A stretch of DNA of 64,000 bases, from the NCBI RefSeq assembly GCF_044904605.1, contig NZ_JADIKI010000022.1:1364001-1428000 (forward strand), read 5' to 3'. Below, in pieces: positions 16,770 through 24,853 of the stretch (position 1 is the first letter of the stretch; the number at the start of each line of letters is the position of its first letter). The notes below the pieces were generated by a model. The model was given only the letters and a program-made list of their open reading frames with translations, searched no databases and was not told the origin of the DNA. The position numbers were made by a program, and so were the translations under genes. The DNA comes from Dyella_B humi. Its GTDB lineage: Bacteria > Pseudomonadota > Gammaproteobacteria > Xanthomonadales > Rhodanobacteraceae.

Positions 16770-17676
16770 ACGTACTCCTTAACAAAGAGAAATCGGGAAG
16801 CCCTTCAAGCGCACCGATCCGGGTCGTGCACAGCGCGCCGCAAATACAAGCGCGCCGCAGGCAGTTCTCGGTCGATTCGCCGTTCAATACGCCATCGATG
16901 AAACCGGCATCGAATGCATCGCCGGCACCGGTCATGTCCACGGCATCGACATGTGGTGGCGCTACGCGCAGCAGCCCACCATTGACGATGGCTGCCGCGC
17001 CCGCTGCGCCGAGCTTGATGACGCCATGCCGGATATCCATGGATGAAGACCAATCACGGAACGCCTCGGCGCTCTCGTCGCCGGTCAGCACCTGGGCTTC
17101 GCTTTGATTCGGGAAAAAATAGTCGACGGCACGGCAGGTCCATCGGTTTGCTGGATCGCGCAGCCAGTCTGGACTGAAGCCGACATCCAGCGATGTCGTG
17201 CATCCAGCCTTGTGCAAGAGCGGGAACAAGCGCTTGGCCAGATCCGCCATGAGAGGCATGGCGAAATGCACGTGACGTGCGGTGATCAGTTCGGCGCGGA
17301 TGGTTGCCTCGTCCAGTAGTTCGGTCAGACGACGATTTGCGCCAAGGTAAGTGTAGAAAGAGCGGTCTTCCGCAGTGGAGACGCTCACGGTTACGCCGGT
17401 ATTCAAGGCGTCGGAGCGCAGGCCATCGGCGGATAGGCCAAAGCCCTTCAGGCGTGTTTCGAACCAGGTACGATCGGCTTCTCCAATCAGCCCGATCAGG
17501 CGTACGCGGCGTTGCAGGCGGGCCAAAGCGCATGCGGTGTTGACCGCGCCACCGCCGAGTTCGCGCACGTAGTGATCGGCGTGTACTTCTTCACCCGGAG
17601 CGGGCCAGCGCTGAAATCCACTGAAGACGTGGTCCGCGTAAATTTCGCCCACTACGGCCACGTCCCAGCGTTTCAT
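16747..17676 (-). CDS. PfkB/ribokinase-family carbohydrate kinase
   Basis: A 309-residue cytosolic kinase. ELGGGAVNTACALARL matches PfkB signature 1 and DMTGAGDAFDAGFIDG signature 2, with the catalytic Asp in GAGDAFDAG. I placed the start at ATG 17676 because it overlaps the permease stop as ATGA and MKRWDVAVVGEIYADH is a normal family N-terminus; ATGs at 17694 and 17709 are alternatives. A much longer open frame extends upstream but is only antiparallel reading of the permease gene. The family includes fructokinases, ribokinases and fructoselysine 6-kinase; the substrate here is probably what the permease imports. Confidence 0.85.
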   Translation of the reverse strand: MKRWDVAVVGEIYADHVFSGFQRWPAPGEEVHADHYVRELGGGAVNTACALARLQRRVRLIGLIGEADRTWFETRLKGFGLSADGLRSDALNTGVTVSVSTAEDRSFYTYLGANRRLTELLDEATIRAELITARHVHFAMPLMADLAKRLFPLLHKAGCTTSLDVGFSPDWLRDPANRWTCRAVDYFFPNQSEAQVLTGDESAEAFRDWSSSMDIRHGVIKLGAAGAAAIVNGGLLRVAPPHVDAVDMTGAGDAFDAGFIDGVLNGESTENCLRRACICGALCTTRIGALEGLPDFSLLRSTYEHTYGP

Positions 17677-19121
17677 GGGTTGTGGAAAGGCCATGCTTTT
17701 TGTCTCCATGCGCCGATCGCGTAAATGAGCGTGCCAACCACCATGGTTGCCACGCCTGCCAGGATGTGCCGCGAAGGGCTGGTGCATACGATGTAAAGCC
17801 AACCGATCACACTGATCAGGATCGGCAAGGGATATAGCGGCATGCGGAAGGTGTTCGAATCGCGCCGGCCGTGGCGACGCAACAGCGGGACGGCCAGGCA
17901 CTGTGCCATGTACTGAAACATGATCTGGATCACCATCAACGCCGCGATCAGATCGTCCAGTGACAGCATGCAGGCCAGTGCCGACGCAGCACCGGTAAAC
18001 AACAGCGACACGGTGGGAAAATGGCCGCGCGGATGCAAGCGCGCAAAGACACGGAAGAACTGCCCGGATGCTGCTGCGGCATAGGGCACGCGCGAGTAGC
18101 CCAGCAATACCACCAGGGCCGAACCCCAGCTCGCCAGCAGTATCAACAGCACGGCGACGATACCGCCGGTTCTGCCGTAGATCGACTGCATGAAATCCGC
18201 GACGACCGCCTTGGACTGCGCAGCCTGTTGCCAGGGCAGCACGCCGAGCACCGAGATGTTTAAACCCATGTAGAGCACGGCCACGATCGGAATCGAAACC
18301 AGCACGGCAAGCGGGATATTGCGCCGTGGCCGTTTGATCTCGCCACCCAGCATGCACACGTTGTTGTAGCCGCCGTAGTCGTACACGGCGATCAAGCTGA
18401 CCGCACCCAGGCCCAACCAGAAGCCCTGCTTGGAATCGCCGCCGGCATGCATGAAACGTGTGGCCAGATGCATATCGAAATGCATCAAGCCGCTCAATAC
18501 GATCCACAGGCAGGCACCAATCACCACCACGCTGACCATGAGCGAAAGCCGTTGCACCGAATCGACTTTGCGATACAGCAGTGCTGTATTGACCAGGCAC
18601 AGCACGACGGCAGCGAGTATCTGGCCCGCATGGCCCAGGCTCGGGATCAAAAAAGCCAGATATTGCGCGAAGCCGACAGCAGCCGAACCAATCGACAACG
18701 GTGCGGTAAGTACGGTTTGCCAGAGATAAAGAAAACCGAACAAACGTCCAAGGCGCTCGCTGCCGTAGGCCGTGCGCAGGTAATGGTAAGGGCCGCCGGA
18801 TTCGGGAATCGTCGAGCCGAGCTCGGCCCACACCATGCCGTCGCACAGGCACAGCAGCGCGCCGGCGAGCCAGCCGACCAGCACCATCGGGCCGGCCAAG
18901 GCCGAAAGCGCCAGCGGGATGGTGATGAACGGGCCCACGCCGATCATGTTCAGCACATTGGCTGAAAGACCGCCCCAGAACCCCATGACGCGCGGTGGTG
19001 CGGCATTCGGACCAGGCAGCGCTTCATGTCCGGACAGCGCTACCGACATCGACGCTGTTTCGCCATGGTCATCCGCATTCGCCATAGGGGCTCGGGTCTG
19101 TTGCCCAAATAAGTTCATCAT
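17673..19121 (-). CDS. APC-superfamily permease
   Basis: A 482-residue inner-membrane protein with about twelve helices. The first helix region, SANVLNMIGVGPFITIPLALSALAG, contains the unwound glycine-rich substrate loop typical of amino acid-polyamine-organocation transporters, and WAELGSTIPESGGPYHYLRTAYG is the family's conserved helix 2-3 segment. APC proteins move amino acids and derivatives; FrlA imports fructoselysine. The start ATG 19121 overlaps the GH35 stop (ATGATGA), so the four genes are translationally chained. Confidence 0.85.
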   Translation of the reverse strand: MMNLFGQQTRAPMANADDHGETASMSVALSGHEALPGPNAAPPRVMGFWGGLSANVLNMIGVGPFITIPLALSALAGPMVLVGWLAGALLCLCDGMVWAELGSTIPESGGPYHYLRTAYGSERLGRLFGFLYLWQTVLTAPLSIGSAAVGFAQYLAFLIPSLGHAGQILAAVVLCLVNTALLYRKVDSVQRLSLMVSVVVIGACLWIVLSGLMHFDMHLATRFMHAGGDSKQGFWLGLGAVSLIAVYDYGGYNNVCMLGGEIKRPRRNIPLAVLVSIPIVAVLYMGLNISVLGVLPWQQAAQSKAVVADFMQSIYGRTGGIVAVLLILLASWGSALVVLLGYSRVPYAAAASGQFFRVFARLHPRGHFPTVSLLFTGAASALACMLSLDDLIAALMVIQIMFQYMAQCLAVPLLRRHGRRDSNTFRMPLYPLPILISVIGWLYIVCTSPSRHILAGVATMVVGTLIYAIGAWRQKAWPFHNP

Positions 19122-21004
19122 GCCGTGCCCGCCAGATTGTCTGCGCAACGCACGGGAGCAGCATGTACCTGATGCAGATCCAGAATCAGGATGCGGTTAT
19201 CGCCAGTGGTCAACCATTCGCTGGGACAGTACAGACATTGCTGCGGCCCGATGTGCCAATAGCGTCCTAAAAGATGACCGTTGACCCAGACGTAGCCCTT
19301 GGTCCATGCGCGCAGGTCCACGTAAACGTCGCCCTGTTTTTTCAGGTGAACGGTTGCCTGGAAGAACATGCCAGGACGATCGGGACGGGTGAGCGTCGGT
19401 TTCAGGTCCGCGATGAAGGCATCGTCCAAGGGCAGGCCATAGACGTGCCAGTCGTGCAGCGGTTTGCCGTCGAGACGTACGCTACCGACCAGACCCTTGC
19501 GATCGCCCAGTTGGGGGCCAAAATTGATGTGCCCGAAACTGTCGACAAGAATATCCAGTGTCATCTCGCCATCGCTGCCGGTATGCATCAGACGCAGCTC
19601 GGGCGATGAATGGAGTCGGTGATCACGCACGCGCGAAATAGAGCCGCGCTCGGTCTGGTCAATATGCACGACCGCGTAATCATGCACTCCGTCGATGTGC
19701 AGCAAGTGACCCGGCTTTACGGTCTTGCGATAAATCACCAGGCCCTGATTCTGTTGCAGTAGTTGCTCGTTGCTGGTGGGCGCGTGGGTTTGTATCGGCG
19801 TGGCGGGAAGGTTGTCCCACAGCGACGCAAACGGCGTAGGCAGGACATCCGCAAATGAGGCTTTGGGGCAGGGCCGCGGTATGGGAGGTAAAGGCCCCGC
19901 GGTGGCGCGGCCGATGATGTCGCGCAACACGTGGTACGCCGGTGTAGGATCGCCGCGTTCGTTGATCGGTGCACTGTAGTCGTAACTGGTGACCACCGGC
20001 TGGAAGTTGGAGCCGTCGTCATCGGCATTGGCACCGGCGGTGAAGCCGAAGTTGGTTCCGCCGTGCACGACGTAAAGGTTGAAGGAGTAACCGTCGGCGA
20101 CGATCTTGCGCAGTGCTTCCGCACAATCTTTGTTCGCTAGCTCATGTTCGCCCCAATGCGTGAGCCAGCCTGGATAAGCTTCGCCGACCCAATCCGGCGC
20201 ATGTGGCGCGAAGTGCAGGCCTTCGCGTAGCTGCGGCGGTTCTGCGCCATCCAGACCAAGCGCGGCATCGGGCAGATACGCGTGACGGCGCTTGAGGTCG
20301 GACAAGACGTCGCTAATCGAAAACGGCCCATCGATGCCGTGCGTTTTCCATAGATCGCGAATCGCTTCGAGATAGCCCACGTCGTCGGCGAACGACGAAT
20401 ACTCATTCTCCACTTGCAGCATCAGGATCGGCCCGCCGGCATCGACCATCAGTGGCGCGATTTTCGGCGCCACCGCCGCGATGTAGCGTTGGACCGCAGC
20501 CATGTAATCCGGATCATGGCGGTCGCGCAGCTTGATGGCCTTGTTGCGCAGCAGATACGGCGGCAAGCCGCCCATATCCCATTCGCCGCATATATACGGG
20601 CCGGGGCGTAAATACACCCACATCCCTTCTTCCTGGCAAAGTTTGATGAAAGCGACAAAGTCGCGGCGTTCCGAGGTGAAGTCGAAAACACCAGGCTCGC
20701 GCTCCAAATAATTCCACATCACATACAGTGCAATGGTGTTTAGCCCCATCGCTTTGGCCATGCGGATGCGATGTCGCCAATACGATGCGGGAATGCGTGC
20801 GGGATGCATTTCTCCGCTGCGGACTTGAAATCGCGTGCCATCCAGCACGAAATCGTGGCCTTGCAAGGCAAACCGGTGTGGCTTGCCATCGGGGATCGGC
20901 GGTACGGCACCGTGCGGCTCGCCTTGGCTGGTTGTGGCGAGGACGCGACGATCCAGTGCCAACGTGGACAGAAGGGCGAAACGGATGAATTGCCGGCGTT
21001 TCAT
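19118..21004 (-). CDS. GH35 beta-galactosidase, exported
   Basis: A 628-residue enzyme. The N-terminus MKRRQFIRFALLSTLALD has a twin-arginine-like motif, so export folded through Tat is likely. The GH35 TIM barrel begins GTRFQVRSGEMHPARIP, with LRPGPYICGEWDMGG. The acid/base is Glu201 in QVENEYSS and the nucleophile is likely Glu275 in VGEAYPGWLTHWG. The C-terminal part carries beta-sandwich jelly-roll domains. It would release terminal beta-galactose in the periplasm. It is first in an operon with a permease, a kinase and a GH4 enzyme. Confidence 0.88.
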   Translation of the reverse strand: MKRRQFIRFALLSTLALDRRVLATTSQGEPHGAVPPIPDGKPHRFALQGHDFVLDGTRFQVRSGEMHPARIPASYWRHRIRMAKAMGLNTIALYVMWNYLEREPGVFDFTSERRDFVAFIKLCQEEGMWVYLRPGPYICGEWDMGGLPPYLLRNKAIKLRDRHDPDYMAAVQRYIAAVAPKIAPLMVDAGGPILMLQVENEYSSFADDVGYLEAIRDLWKTHGIDGPFSISDVLSDLKRRHAYLPDAALGLDGAEPPQLREGLHFAPHAPDWVGEAYPGWLTHWGEHELANKDCAEALRKIVADGYSFNLYVVHGGTNFGFTAGANADDDGSNFQPVVTSYDYSAPINERGDPTPAYHVLRDIIGRATAGPLPPIPRPCPKASFADVLPTPFASLWDNLPATPIQTHAPTSNEQLLQQNQGLVIYRKTVKPGHLLHIDGVHDYAVVHIDQTERGSISRVRDHRLHSSPELRLMHTGSDGEMTLDILVDSFGHINFGPQLGDRKGLVGSVRLDGKPLHDWHVYGLPLDDAFIADLKPTLTRPDRPGMFFQATVHLKKQGDVYVDLRAWTKGYVWVNGHLLGRYWHIGPQQCLYCPSEWLTTGDNRILILDLHQVHAAPVRCADNLAGTA

Positions 21005-21085
21005 GCGTGGAAGTCACTATCCGTGCATGCGCATCTCGGACATTTGCATAACTTCCGAAATGGCAGACGAAGCCGAAAACCAGCT

Positions 21086-21190
21086 CCTCCCCCTGCTTGC
21101 AGGGGGAGGTTGGGAGGGGGTGAGTACTTGCGGGGTAGCGTCAGGCAAGTATTCACCCCACCCCAGCCCTCCCCTGCAAGCAGGGGAGGG
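21086..21190. repeat. MITE-like 105-bp imperfect inverted repeat
   Basis: Two 45-base arms (21086-21130 and 21146-21190) are near-complementary around a 15-base apex. Each arm also contains its own small hairpin: CCTCCCCCTGC/GCAGGGGGAGG at 21086-21109 and CCCTCCCCTGC/GCAGGGGAGGG at 21167-21190. The structure lies between two minus-strand genes and codes for nothing. It could be a mobile repeat, a processing signal or a terminator between the receptor and the GH35 operon. Confidence 0.6.
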
Positions 21191-21230
21191 TGCTGCATCG
21201 CGTGGCTGATGAGAGATGGTGCCGATCGCA

Positions 21231-24206
21231 TCAAAAGTTGTACTTCACAGTAAGCAGCGATGTCATACCGGTATCGACGATGTCGGAGATTGCCAGGCTG
21301 CGCCTGCCGATGTGTGCCCAGTAACTGTAGTTGTTGGCCAGGTTGGAGATGGAAAAGTCCACTTGCAGGCCATTGTTGAACACATAGCCCGCATGCAGGT
21401 CGAGTCGCTTGATCGGGCGGATCCACAAGTCATCCCATGGCGCGCCCTGATTCAGGTAGTCGTAGTTCGCCAACCATGCACTGGTGTAGTGATAGCTCAA
21501 GTTGATCGAGAAGCCGTTCTTCTCATAGAAGACTTCCGCGTTCGCCATGAACTTGGGCGCGCTCTGCATTTCTTCGTTCTGGAAACCGGTCACCCCCAAG
21601 TTAACCTTGGTGTTTTGGCGGGTGGCGTTGAAACCAACGCCGAACCCGTCGAACGGGGCGGGGAGATTCTTGAACTTCTGGTGGGTATCCAGTTCGATGC
21701 CGTAAACGCGGCCGTTGCCACCGTTTTCGGGCGTCTTATAGAAAACCGTGCCTTCGCCGTTGGTGTTGGAGTTGGCCTGCCCGCCGCCGGCATCGTAGAT
21801 ATAGTGGCTCAGGTGCTTGAAGAAGCCGGCCACCGAAGCGTAACCGCCGTTGTTGTTGGTCCACTGTCCGGAGATGTCGAGGTTGGTGGCCTCGATCGCC
21901 TTCAAGTTGGGGTTGCCGCGCGTAATGGTGGTTATGCCGTCGGATATGCTGACCTGCGAGCTGCTGCCCAATTGGTAAAGAGAAGGGCGCGTATAGCTTT
22001 GCCACAGTGCGGCGCGATAAATGGCACCGTCGCTTGGTCGGTAATTCAGGAACACGCTTGGCAGCGGTTCGTTATAGACCGTGTGATTGCTCTGGAAATA
22101 CCCAAGTATTTCGTTGCCCGCACTGTTTTGCGGCACCACCCAGTAGGTGTTCTGGATACCGGTGTGCTCGAAACGCAAACCGGGAATGATTTCCAGATTG
22201 CCGACATTGAACGTGGCCTTGGCATAAACGGCGCTGACCTCTTCCCTGCCGCGCAGGGTGTCGCAGTTGTAGTTATTCGCGTAGATGCTGTCGCCGCAGG
22301 TATCCAGGTCGCTGGACACCAGGTATTGCTGGATCAGATTGCTGACCGCCGATTCGCTGACCTTAGGCGACTTCCAGTTGTATTGGCCGGGAAAGATTGC
22401 GTTGTAGGAACCGGTGAAGATCCCCAGATCGCCAAGCGTGGTCACGCCATCGCTGATGCCCGCGGTCGACCAGTCGCGGTCGCTGAAATTGCGCACGCTT
22501 TCAGAGAACTTGGCGCCGAACTGAATCGAGGACAGGCTGCCGTCGGTAAAGTCGTAACGGGCGTCGATCTTGGCGCCGCCTTTACGCTGACCTGAGTAGA
22601 TTTCGGTGAGTTCACCGTGATCGTTGGCGTACAGCGAAGGGATGTCGTTGACCTGGGCCAGCAACGCCGGAGTCAGCTGCGGATAAGGGAAGCTACCGCC
22701 GCCATAGCTCATCAGCGTGCTGCCGCTGTAAGCAAAATTGGTCTGCGAGTACTTGTCTTCGCGCCCGTCGATTTCCACGTGGTCCGGGCGATCGTTGTCA
22801 CCGAAGCTGTAGAAAACATTCGGCGAGATCGTCCAGCCGCCGATAGTCTTGTCGGCGCCAAGCTGGAAGGTTGCCAGGTCCGCTATTTCCGGGTTGGTCT
22901 CGTACCAATAACGAGCGGCAATACGGCCGATGTTCGGCGTGTAGACGCCGCTGGTGCCGACTTCCTGATACGTCACGTTTTGCGGAATCAGCTGGGTAAA
23001 GGAAGTGTCTTCCGTGGTTTGGGCGTAAGCATAGGTCATGCGCAAATAGGCGCTGAGCGTTTCGTCGACTTTCCAGTCGAACGAGAAATTGCCGCCGTAG
23101 CGGCGCTCATAGCCGGGCACCACGCCTACGTCCATGCCAGTGCTGCTCAGATTGCTGGCTGGGTCGTAGCCTGGCGCATTTTTGCCAGTAGCGGTGGTGT
23201 GCGCGAATTGCCAGGACCCGTCGTTATAGGCGCTGGTGGCAGCAGCCTCTTCGCTGTTTACGTAAGTGCGATAGTCGTAATACGCGCTGGCATAAACGCC
23301 AAACTGTTTTTCGCTGCCGAATTTGGTTTGGAAGTCGGCGGCTGCACCGCCGCCCAGGCCGCTGTTGCCATAATCTTGTGCGCGGCTTTCCGAGCGACCG
23401 CTGATCGATACGCTGCCGCTGGTGGTCTTGGCGAAATCGAACGCCGTGGGAGTGCGAAAATCGACCGTGCCGCCGATAGCATCGCCATCCATATCGGCCG
23501 TGGAGGTTTTATTCATCACGATAGTTTGCAGGCCGGAGGGCGGCAGCAAACTCAGCTGCACGCTGCGGCTGTAAGGCATGCCTTGTGCAACTTCGACACC
23601 GTTGATCAAGTTGACGTCGTAATCCGCCGGTAGGCCGCGCACGGTGGCGTAGACGCCTTCGCCGCGTGCTGCGCCGTCGATACCGGAGAAATATCCCGAA
23701 CCGGTATTGGTGACGTTGACGCCAGGAATCAGGCCAAGTGCTTCGGCCACGTTATGCACGGCGGTGTACTGCAAATCCGCGGCAGACAGGACATTGACCG
23801 AGTTGGGCGCATCCATTTGCATGCTGGAGGCATCGTAGCGATTGGCCGCCACGATGAGGCCTTTGAGTTCGGCGACCTTTTTCAAGCTGATGGTCACCGT
23901 GGCCGGACCGCTGCTGCCTACCGTCAGCGGGGCATGAGTCATTGCAAAACCGGCTTGCGAGACGGAGACGGTATAGCTGCCCGCCGGTACGTTTGTAAAA
24001 ACGAAATTGCCTTCCTTATCCGCCGTGGCCGTGTAGCTGGTACCGTCCAACGTCACTCGTGCATTGGTGACTGGCTGCCCTGAATTTTCTTGCTGCAGAT
24101 GACCGCGTACTTCGGTCGCCAAGCTTGGCGTCGCTGCTAGCGCAGCAACAAAGCCGAGCGAGACGGCCATCGCCAAATTTTTACGCTTTAAACCAGCCGT
24201 TTTCAT
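21231..24206 (-). CDS. TonB-dependent receptor with CarboxypepD-like N-domain
   Basis: A 991-residue outer-membrane receptor. Signal peptide about residues 10-31 (AMAVSLGFVAALAATPSLA), then a carboxypeptidase-regulatory-like beta-sandwich (RGHLQQENSGQPVTNARVTLDG), a plug domain (MQMDAPNSVNVLSAADLQ; RGLPADYDVNLINGVEV) and a 22-strand barrel ending in LTVKYNF with the terminal aromatic. This build is typical of carbohydrate receptors in xanthomonads and Caulobacter. It lies directly upstream of the GH35 operon on the same strand, separated by the 105-bp repeat, and probably imports its substrate. GGAGAA precedes ATG 24206; earlier in-frame starts would give an implausible N-terminus. Confidence 0.88.
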   Translation of the reverse strand: MKTAGLKRKNLAMAVSLGFVAALAATPSLATEVRGHLQQENSGQPVTNARVTLDGTSYTATADKEGNFVFTNVPAGSYTVSVSQAGFAMTHAPLTVGSSGPATVTISLKKVAELKGLIVAANRYDASSMQMDAPNSVNVLSAADLQYTAVHNVAEALGLIPGVNVTNTGSGYFSGIDGAARGEGVYATVRGLPADYDVNLINGVEVAQGMPYSRSVQLSLLPPSGLQTIVMNKTSTADMDGDAIGGTVDFRTPTAFDFAKTTSGSVSISGRSESRAQDYGNSGLGGGAAADFQTKFGSEKQFGVYASAYYDYRTYVNSEEAAATSAYNDGSWQFAHTTATGKNAPGYDPASNLSSTGMDVGVVPGYERRYGGNFSFDWKVDETLSAYLRMTYAYAQTTEDTSFTQLIPQNVTYQEVGTSGVYTPNIGRIAARYWYETNPEIADLATFQLGADKTIGGWTISPNVFYSFGDNDRPDHVEIDGREDKYSQTNFAYSGSTLMSYGGGSFPYPQLTPALLAQVNDIPSLYANDHGELTEIYSGQRKGGAKIDARYDFTDGSLSSIQFGAKFSESVRNFSDRDWSTAGISDGVTTLGDLGIFTGSYNAIFPGQYNWKSPKVSESAVSNLIQQYLVSSDLDTCGDSIYANNYNCDTLRGREEVSAVYAKATFNVGNLEIIPGLRFEHTGIQNTYWVVPQNSAGNEILGYFQSNHTVYNEPLPSVFLNYRPSDGAIYRAALWQSYTRPSLYQLGSSSQVSISDGITTITRGNPNLKAIEATNLDISGQWTNNNGGYASVAGFFKHLSHYIYDAGGGQANSNTNGEGTVFYKTPENGGNGRVYGIELDTHQKFKNLPAPFDGFGVGFNATRQNTKVNLGVTGFQNEEMQSAPKFMANAEVFYEKNGFSINLSYHYTSAWLANYDYLNQGAPWDDLWIRPIKRLDLHAGYVFNNGLQVDFSISNLANNYSYWAHIGRRSLAISDIVDTGMTSLLTVKYNF

Positions 24207-24853
24207 TCGGGTTCTCCGGTTACAGGATGCGACCGTCCGACGGGCTCTCCCCCCGCAGCGTTCGGTCTTTCTTTCATGAGTGCGACGCGACGACCATGGC
24301 CTGCTGCGCAAGCCATGCATACAAACCGGTTGCGATCGAGAACATGCAGAGCACGCTCAATCAACAAGCCGAAAGGCGAATCGTCAGGTCGAAATTAAGG
24401 AGTTTCAGGCGACAAATGGCGGCGGCGAATAACCAGCAATGCATTTGCCGCGAGCGCGCAGCGCGCTTTTCTTGGCTTGATCGCGTACGGACATCGATTT
24501 GCACTGTCCCTTTGCGGAACAGGCACGAGTCACCACCGCCCAAACGGAGCTCGATGAACTTTCAGTTAGGGAACAGCGGTTCATGTATTACCGTTCCAAC
24601 CAAGCCATATGCGCGACGGTGGTCCATAACAACGGGAGGATTAGACCTCATGGTGACGTGTCCTCTCTCCCCATCTAGCTAGAAGAAGACGTCAATCCAT
24701 TTACTGCACCAACCTATCATCCGCATAGGCACTATGCTTTTACCTTCTGAATGCGCTTCAAGTCAACTAGTAATTTTGTAGTACTGCTTGAACGACAGTT
24801 AGCGAGCTCAAGCGGCCGTCAAGCTCCGCCTGGCTCGCATCCTGTCCATCGGC
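24207..24853. other. Intergenic region upstream of the TonB receptor
   Basis: About 650 bases between two minus-strand genes, holding the receptor promoter and the 3' end of the hydrolase transcript. I see no convincing gene. A plus-strand frame across 24125-24682 runs through the receptor start and has Arg- and Cys-rich composition, so I do not accept it. A loose inverted motif GGAACAGCGGT/ACCGTTCC near 24568-24600 is the only symmetric element, and it is weak. Confidence 0.5.

Noticed and set aside
16747..18852. 701-codon frame that would fuse a 380-residue domain to the PfkB kinase
   Set aside because: The extra N-terminal part is the permease gene read in another frame; the kinase has its own start in an ATGA overlap at 17676.
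21216..22595. 459-codon plus-strand open frame inside the TonB receptor gene
   Set aside because: It is exactly antisense to receptor barrel codons, has no ribosome site and has the Val/Arg/Ala composition expected from reverse reading of GC-rich coding DNA.
24125..24682. 185-codon plus-strand frame across the receptor promoter
   Set aside because: Starts inside the receptor signal peptide region and reads as Arg/Ser/Cys-rich random sequence.
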